A stretch of DNA of 64,000 nucleotides. It comes from Lunularia cruciata. Taxonomy: Eukaryota > Streptophyta > Marchantiopsida > Lunulariales > Lunulariaceae. Below, piece by piece: positions 56,701 to 64,000 of the stretch (position 1 is the stretch's first letter; every line of letters starts with the position of its first letter). Location: positions 70,188,944 to 70,252,943 of the forward strand of contig OX419755.1 in NCBI GenBank assembly GCA_948567375.1, written 5' to 3'. The notes under the pieces are model-generated. The model ran no database searches, had not been told where the DNA came from, and saw only the letters and a list, made by a program, of their open reading frames with translations. The position numbers and the translations under genes are program-made.

Positions 56701-57085
56701 CCAAAGATATTTGCACAAGAAGTTCTTTGTAGTTGTATGACTTTCATAGATGTAACCTTCAAAATAGTAAGTTCAAAGAAGAAAAAACTATAAGTTGTCT
56801 TTGGATAAGAATTGATACCTTCCTTGATACATGTAAGGCACCTATTTATCCTACATGTGAGTAAACCAAGATAAGACAAGAAGATAGGATTAGCAATGTA
56901 CAATGAGGATGAGCTCAAAAGATCTTTGGATTCCCTCAACCTTTAGATTTCTTTGGCTTTGAGTAGAAAGAGTATTTAAGGCCTTGGCCTAGTTTTAAAT
57001 AATTCATTCATTCATTTGAATATGAATAAAGCAAAAAGCCATAAGCTCTTTGTCTCATTTGCTTAAATTTTAAGTATTGATGCAT
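56701..57085. other. Segment between G5 and the G3 solo LTR
   Basis: No gene recognised. It may continue the coding remnant of 48,471-49,842 across the G5 insertion (FAQEVLCSCMTFIDV...SSKKKK), but without a motif. A short CATT repeat lies at about 57,003-57,016 and a TATTTAAGG near 56,973. Confidence 0.35.
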
Positions 57086-57173
57086 TGTAACAATATGGAG
57101 TTTAGCGACAAAGTTAGTTGGACTTACGAAGTAGCATATAAGACAAATTAGCCTAGAATATTCTAGAAGTATC

Positions 57174-57377
57174 TAGGAAGCTTCTTGGGAAGCTTCCCGC
57201 TAGCTTAGCTTGCACCGCAAGTAAGTAGCTTCTAGAAAGAATCTTCTAGAAGCTTCCAACTAGCTTAGCTTGCACGTCAAGTAGGCGGCTTCTAGAAAGA
57301 AGCTTCTTGAGAAGCTTCCTAGTTAACTTGGCTTGCATTCAAAGAAAGCGGCTTGAGAAAGCTTCTTGAGAAGCTTC
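57174..57377 (+). promoter_or_regulatory. Heat-shock-element arrays in the G3 LTR
   Basis: Repeated units of the heat-shock factor site (GAA-nn-TTC-nn-GAA): TTCTAGAA 57,230-57,237, TTCTAGAAGCTTC 57,244-57,256, TTCTAGAA 57,290-57,297, GAAGCTTC 57,299-57,306, 57,311-57,318 and 57,370-57,377, plus pairs near 57,175-57,200. The last is about 20 bp before a TATA box. Similar arrays occur in both other G3 LTRs. This predicts, but does not prove, heat-responsive transcription. Confidence 0.65.
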
Positions 57378-57398
57378 TCAAGGGCCTTATAAGCTACC

Positions 57399-57406
57399 TA
57401 TAAATA
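57399..57406 (+). promoter_or_regulatory. G3 LTR TATA box
   Basis: TATAAATA in CCTATAAATACCAAAGCC, kept in the other two LTRs (minus strand at 9,000-9,007 and 44,027-44,034). Confidence 0.75.
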
Positions 57407-57515
57407 CCAAAGCCAAAGCTCATGCTAGGCATTTGGAGTTTTCCCTTATTCAAGTGTCCCAACGTGAGTTTCCATTCTCCTATTTCTCTCCTCGGTCTTG
57501 GTCTTTTACATGCAT

Positions 57516-59600
57516 GCCTTTTCTGAATGATTGTGAGGAAACTTTGTAATAGGAATTCGAGTAGCTAAGTGTATGACCATTTGCACTTGGACTAGGATTT
57601 GGGATCTCTAAAAGTTTGGAAGGAGCAAAGCAATGTCTTGGCAAATAAAAATGAAATATAGTGATGAATAGTACCACAAGAGTAGAGACAAAGAATTGCA
57701 CCAATGCAATGTGACTTCAAAGTTGTACCTTTTGCAAAGTGTAGAACATATTATTTGGAGTTGAATGCCTTTGTAGTGAATTAACCCCTTTGAGTTGATT
57801 GAGTCATCACCTTCAAGAAATATTTAGAAGATATTTGTAGTGAAAGTGATCTTTTAGTTCTACATTTGCAATAATGTACCATTAGGGTGACACTATCTTT
57901 GTGTTGGAGTAACTCTTGATAAGAAGTTGAATAGGTAACAATAAAGAACTGCAAGCTGTGACACTTCTCCTCAAACCTAGCCATTCTTGGTCCTTATTCT
58001 TGAAGGAATGACTTGTTTCTTATCGTAATATAACTTTTGGTTGACATTTAGCTACCATATTTTATTTGAAATATTACTTTGGAAAGGTGTTAGATATATT
58101 TATCTTTACTCAAACATATTTTTTCATTTACAAGATCTAGTAACTCAAATACTAAAAGTATATGATGAAAATGGAAATAACTCAAAACTACAAAAAGAAA
58201 AAATAAAATCTTTAATGCAATATAAATTTAGGAATAAAATATTTATTTTCACATTTAGTAGGAACCACCTAATATTAGAACTAAGCTCTTGAGAAAAAAA
58301 TGTATTTGGCAAAACAAAATTTAGAGAGAATGGTACTTTATCCTACAGATGTAAAAGTAGGATGTAACATGATGAGGAAAGGCAAGATAGCATAGTATAT
58401 GTAATTTGAAGAAATTGCCAGCTTTGCCAAACTAGAAAATGACATATTATTTTTTAATATTTTAATTATTTATCCTTCCAATAACTCTTTTCTACTATAT
58501 GATCAATTATAATTTTTTGTAACCCAAATTTAGTACTACAATTAATCTACAAATTTGAAGTTTAAAAGCTAGTTGTATAATCAAGCAGTATAAATTGATA
58601 TATGATCTCTCAATTAGGCATTTAAAATATAATATTTATGATACACTTTAATTCAAATTAAATTTAACTGTAATTCACTTTATTTTTAGTTGTCATATTA
58701 CACATCATACTTTAAGTAATGTGTATCCAACAGAAAGTACTCTACATATTAATATAGTACAAGGTAATTATATTTACTTGACACAAAAATTTTACGTTTC
58801 TTTCAAAGAAGATGCTATATCCTAATTATCAAACTTACTTATTGAAGTCTAAATGTCTTTAAGATTTTATTGATCTGAGTCATAATAATATCTTGGCTAT
58901 TTTCTCCTTAGTGAAAATAAATAGCACACTCTTTTTGAATATTATAAAGTTGACACGTAGAGTCTAGCATTCTTTTGGAAACAAAGATGCTACATGATTT
59001 TTATCGTTGATAAGTTAAATAAACACAGAATTAAAAATAATATTACAAGGGGAAATCGTATTTAGTATCATGGTGTTTAAAAAAATCAACATTAGTAGTG
59101 ACATAGGCATTTTAGAGTGCCTTATAATGAGTCACTATTTAATATAAGTATGCAGTGTTGGATATAAGATAAACATAGCAGGTGATTTAATCATTTTAAT
59201 CCAAAGTGATTTAATTTCAGAATATAATGGATTAATATAGAATGTTTTAATGGCAGGGATGTGCTTTAGACGTGCACCAGTTTTGCTAGTGATTACTTTC
59301 CACTATGCGTAAAAAGGAAAGTAGAATAAATGTCTGGAATTTGCCAGAAACAAATCAATGACAGGCAAGTGCAATAAATCACAATATAGGTATAGATAGA
59401 TCTCTAAAACTTATGTTGTTGTTGTTTTCAACATTGGAAGTGTGAAAAATGTTCTTGTAGAATTTACAAATATTAAATAGATTCTCACATAGGACTCTAG
59501 ATCTTTGTCCTCAAATTTCACGCTGAAAATATACATTTTTGTAGAATTGCATTTATATACATCTTAGTTTCTCATATTCATTATAATGACCTTCAAGAGA
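57516..59600. other. AT-rich flank, no recognisable gene
   Basis: Nothing supported. Short open frames (57,480-57,704 minus, 57,781-57,984 minus, 58,041-58,292 plus) have no motif. From about 58,040 the sequence is very AT-rich and shows no LTR or repeat from the families above. Confidence 0.5.
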
Positions 59601-62600
59601 GAGAGAGAACGAACCGTAAGAAGACATAATCATATCATAACCATCTCCCATATATTTCTAACATTTATTTCTAGTATTGAAATAAATGTGAAATATCGAA
59701 TTTGGCACTAAAAAGATGTTTCAACCCTATATAAATAGTTCATGTACTGTCTAAATATTGAACAAATTCGAAGAGCCTTGGATCTTAAACTTCCAGCAGC
59801 CCTTGAGGTATTTTTTATAACCATCTCCTTATCTCTTTAATCCAGTTAAGTAGACTCCTCTTATGTCAAACCATCATCCACAAGAGACCATGTGGACTGC
59901 TTATATACTGACACGAGAAAGAACAGAAATGTGGACCGAAGTTCCCGAGAATGGAAAGTCGATTTACTTTGATTGTTTGACGATGTACTTTGGGCGGCTG
60001 TTTGACTTTATACTAAGCTAGAAGGAAATAAAGAGAAAGAGATGCCTTTAACTTTTATGCTTTAATGAAAGTCAAGGCAGAAGACAGGGGCTTCCACATA
60101 CTGTACCTTCTCCCGAAAGGAGAAAGTTAAAATGCAACATCAATATTTGCTTGCTCATCATATTTCACCTTTTGGGCTTCTGAGAAGATTATTTTTGCTT
60201 ACTTTTCGGGTTCTGTCAGAGTTTCTATGGAGACCGCTTTGAAATGATTGATTTTTATTGAAATTTGTATTATCCACGAAAAAGATAGTCCCGAATGTTC
60301 CCAACATCTGAATTTCCAGTCCTTGAGGATGATTTTCTAATGATAGCAGATCCGACAACTTAGCTACAGTGATGCCGTGCTGAAATCAACCACAGTAAGT
60401 TTCGCCTTTTGTTTACGTAAGTTGGGAATTTCTTTTAGTTCCAGGCAAGTTAAGGTGGAGACGAAATTTCCTCTTTTCTTGCAAAACGTGAGAATCCAGA
60501 TTCAGCTCACCACAGTAAGCTCCCGTAGCACTGTTCTACACAGTGCGTCACATCTGCGCCGTAACACAGTTCGTTAGTCATTTTTCTTTCTTGCTCACCA
60601 CAATAAACTCCCACAATTAACGGATGCTGCAGAAGGGTACAGTTTCCAAGGCGATGATGTGATTCACTTCAAATTCTACTCTGCAAATGAGAACTGGGGA
60701 TAAACTCTTCCAACTCTCAGCGACTAGAGGGGGCCAGATTCAGACGTGAGTCGAGTCTATAGTACTTCCCAATATGTCAACTAAGTATAGTTATAACTTG
60801 CTTATAAAAAGACACCTACAAGGTATAGTTCTATAATTACAGTTTGCATTATATATATAACAAATTTCCGGTCTACAAGAAAATTTAAGAACGATTTAAA
60901 ATAAATTATAAGTTTATATGACGATTATAAAAGAATCTCTGACGATCTTGAACGTGAGAATAGTTTGTTTGAACTTTTAAAGTGGAAAACTATTATTGAA
61001 ACTTCTGTTAGGTTTTCAAATGCAAACAACATGACAATGTCGTCTAGAAATCTCGAGATTTTCGAACGAATTATAAGAGAAAGAGGTCGAAGTACAAGTC
61101 TTCATTTACTATGCATTATTCTTTAAACTCTCATATCAAGTGTATATCTGTGAAGTTAATCCACACCTATCAATGAAGATAGATGTGTATCGACTTGTGA
61201 AAAAACACACAATCGATCCAACCCGAAGAATTGCCTTCCACATGAGTAAAATGTAAAATGCCCTACATGAACCATTCTGGGTGTGACATCCTTTGCTCGG
61301 CGGCATGTTATCTTGTAAATATAGTTGTCACGTGTTACAAATGCATATGGAATGACATGATGGCAGAGACAAATATTTCCCTCCCAAAAACAGGTGATAT
61401 GGATGGGCTCTTTACATAGATGGACCATTGTCTGCATAATGATAGCATCTGCCAGAAATTAACTTACAAAAGTCCATTCGTCCGTTAAGTTCAATCATTC
61501 TATAACATTCTAGTTATTAAGCTTAGATGTCTTCTCAAAGTCAACTGTCCATATCATTGAAATTATCTGTGAAAATTCATGAATTAAGATGGCTTGAGAT
61601 TCTAAACTGTAATTTGTATTCTTTTCATATTTTCGGGTTTAGTTGCAAAATTTAATTCACATGATAAAAGCTTTTCTGATATCAATCTTCACCTAAACTC
61701 AAAACCAGGACTCCTAAAGCTAAATTTGTACGGGTGGTATACTTCGTTTCATTGTCTTCTATACTCAACTCCACCACAAGATTTCCTGTACTTCATTGGG
61801 TTTTGTCATTTGGTTTTCATTTCTTTCCTCGCGAGGCTATGTCCTCATCACATGCGGTCTGTCAAGGTGCAGCACAGCGAGGACATGACCGGTTTGATGC
61901 CTTACGTGTGATGCATCGTGACAGCCTTACGAGAACAGAAACAGAGACGGGAACCAGTTTGTTATTCTCGCTAAGTTACCCTGTTCCATAAGGAGAGAGG
62001 GCAATCACATTGCTTTAGGGTCCCATGTTGCACGCCGAATGCCATATCTGCCATATTCTCGCGGATTTTCCTGACCATGTCTGAACTATAAAGGGCCTTA
62101 AAGCATCTGATATCCAATGTGAATAAGGTAAGACGATTTCATGCTCGTCTCTGCGTGCAATAATTGAGCAAAGGTGAAGTGTACAGGTAAAAGTGGTGTC
62201 TCATGTTCCATGCTCCAAAAATGCCCAGGTTCTCCGGGTTCTCATGAGATTGACCCTGGATTTTAAGGGAAGTATTTTCTTAACACTTGGATTCGTCATT
62301 GAGGTGCCAAACCTATGATCGAACGAACATGTAAGACTTTATTTCACATATTTGCTCAGTGACGTTCTCTAGCATGTGGACAGGGGAATACATGATGCCT
62401 TTGAACAGATCTTCTCTTGTAAAAAAATTTAAATTTTTTGCATTCCCAGACAAAATCATTTAAACATTTGTTCCAGAGTTCCATCTCGAGACTTTTAAGT
62501 GCCCAAGTTGTGGAGTTTATCAATGAGCCCTAGACATCACGCTGCCTGCGGGATATGTTTTCGTGTCTGTGAGTTCTTTTTATCTAAACCAAATATCTAC

Positions 62601-64000
62601 ATAAATGAGCACGGCTTCGCATGATTATATGGAAGAAATGATCATATCCAGCACATATAGTCACTTACTTAGAAATGTTTCTGATATCCTCTCTGCCGCA
62701 ACGTTTTAGCAAAGGTTGCCGGGAAAACATATCTAGAGGAGCCAAGACTAAGCTTGTATACACTCACTATGAAAAGCCAAACCTTGAATTCATCTTTCCT
62801 GCCAATCATGATAATCAAAGATTCCACACACCGTAGTAACGTGTCAGGTGCTCCAAAGTCGAACTTAACTAACATAGAATGAATATTATAATAATTTAAA
62901 GAGTATTTAAGAACACTTTAACTCTCTAAGTGGATATGGGGAAATGAGAGCAAAAAGGCGATCTCACTAAGTGGATAGCAAGATGCCTTCCAACCTATGG
63001 GAAATGCTTGAATAAACTTACCCGTAAATTGAATGAACAGAAATGTATTCAATTTTGAGTTTCTAGAAGTGAATGGTTAAATCCTCTCTCGTTTTGCTCC
63101 AATCTTTCTATCGGCATTTCGCGCAGTACACTCTTGGACAGTTTCTTCTATTCTACATGAAGTTGTCCACATAATTCGGATTTTTGTCAACCGACGAGGG
63201 CAACATCAATATAGATGAATTTATGGACCCAAAATCCAACTAAGATTCCATGCACAACAATTGGGTATTCAATGGTCCGATAACATTCTCTTAAAAAGGA
63301 AAACAAATAACAATATTAAATATGGTCTTTTGCTCATTTCGAGCTTCAACTTCTTGAACCAAAGAGTAGTCTAGTCAGAGACGAGCGACAAGCTTGGACG
63401 AAGTTTATAGACACTAAGGGTATCAATTCGGGAATTCAAGGAATCGTTCCGGGAATGGAGACCTATCCATAGATTAACGGAACATTTTACATAGACAATG
63501 GGGTGTTCCAATTCGAGAATTGATAGCATTGTTATGGGAGCGGATCGATTTGCGTAGTGGAACAAATCCTAAAAATTACTTATGAAAAATTTGGCGAGAG
63601 TTACGAGTAATCAATAAAAACAAGTAAATTTATGAAAGTTATTTCAATTCCGTTTGACAGTGTTGTATTCTTCATTGCTGTTGGTTCTAGTGGGAGCAAC
63701 GAAAAGTTTTTTTTATGGTTCTGCTGCAAAAAATTTGTAACAGGCAAGATAAAACCGCTAATTTGTTTCCAGAGTGGATCAGGTGTATTACTTTGTTTAT
63801 ATATCAATATATATTGTTTCAAAAAATAATATAGATTTATTAACAAAAGATCCAAAATTTTACTGGAATAGAGAAACTTCCACACCATTTTATAGATCAC
63901 CTCCCAACACAACCCTTAATTTTCAGGGGACCACTCATACAATAATTTTCAATTTACGGGCCCAGTGAAGCCCCAGTATGGTAATATGTTAACATAACGA
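59601..64000. other. Right flank, lower repeat content, no gene recognised
   Basis: Unlike the rest of the window, this part keeps many CG dinucleotides (for example around 59,930-60,010, 60,400-60,760, 61,800-62,150) and shows none of the G1-G5 sequences. The longest open frames (61,156-61,437 minus, 93 codons; 63,601-63,912 minus, 103 codons) have no motif or consistent start context. It may be intergenic sequence close to a gene outside the window, or a decayed low-copy repeat. I see no tRNA, rRNA or promoter that I could defend. Confidence 0.4.

Larger units (their letters stand above)
57086..57510 (+). repeat. G3 solo LTR, with perfect target duplication
   Basis: 425 bp, TGTAACAATATGGAG...GGTCTTTTACA, flanked by TGCAT on both sides (57,081-57,085 and 57,511-57,515). 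It is the best preserved LTR of this family here and shows its promoter best. Confidence 0.95.

Noticed and set aside
61156-61437. 93-codon minus-strand frame in the right flank as a host gene
   Set aside because: No motif, no homologous copy, no clear exon structure; it is within chance expectation for this length of DNA.
1-64000. tRNA or rRNA genes, CRISPR arrays, operons
   Set aside because: None seen; the tRNA-like tracts are retrotransposon primer-binding sites, and the repeats are LTRs, tandem duplications and microsatellites.

Overview
This is a repeat-rich stretch of a large plant nuclear genome. It contains stacked Ty3/gypsy LTR retrotransposons of several lineages, long AT-rich decayed flanks, no bacterial-type operons and no recognisable intact host gene. 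Element density and the depth of decay would suit a gymnosperm or another large-genome land plant, but nothing here fixes the species.

I use five working names. G1 is a non-chromovirus gypsy with 669-bp LTRs. G2 is an element known here almost only from giant LTRs of about 3.76 kb that carry a long coiled-coil reading frame. G3 is a chromovirus whose roughly 420-bp LTR holds heat-shock-element arrays. G4 is a gypsy element that encodes a C5 cytosine DNA methyltransferase between protease and reverse transcriptase, and a PHD finger after the integrase. G5 is another chromovirus.

Layout. 1-5,200: AT-rich, with remnants of a plus-strand gypsy protease and RT split by an old G1 solo LTR. 5,211-48,470: a decayed plus-strand G4 element (copy 1). 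Its integrase is split at 8,896/44,343 by a minus-strand G3 element (8,897-44,342). That G3 element is itself split by a G2 solo LTR (9,627-21,161), a second G4 element (22,379-36,606, plus) and another G2 solo LTR (37,535-41,574). One layer deeper are a full, young G1 element (11,956-19,735), two G1 solo LTRs (27,400-28,090 and 40,731-41,423) and a third G2 LTR (28,956-32,721). A partial G2 element, with a primer-binding site next to its LTR, lies in the tail of G4 copy 1 (44,740-47,165). 48,471-49,842: decayed lysine/glutamate-rich coding sequence. 49,848-56,695: minus-strand G5 element with matching TTAGG target duplications. 57,086-57,510: G3 solo LTR. 57,516-64,000: flank with no recognisable gene.

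The nesting is supported by split reading frames that rejoin across the insertions (G3 RT across G2 copy C, G3 integrase across G2 copy A) and by target-site duplications. The relative order is therefore G4 copy 1, then G3, then G2-A, G2-C and G4 copy 2, then the G1 elements and G2-B.

The strongest candidates for something new are G4, a retrotransposon that carries its own cytosine methyltransferase and PHD finger, and G2, whose LTR contains an approximately 855-codon reading frame. All copies here are damaged except the G1 element, which has LTRs that look identical and a single frameshift in RT.
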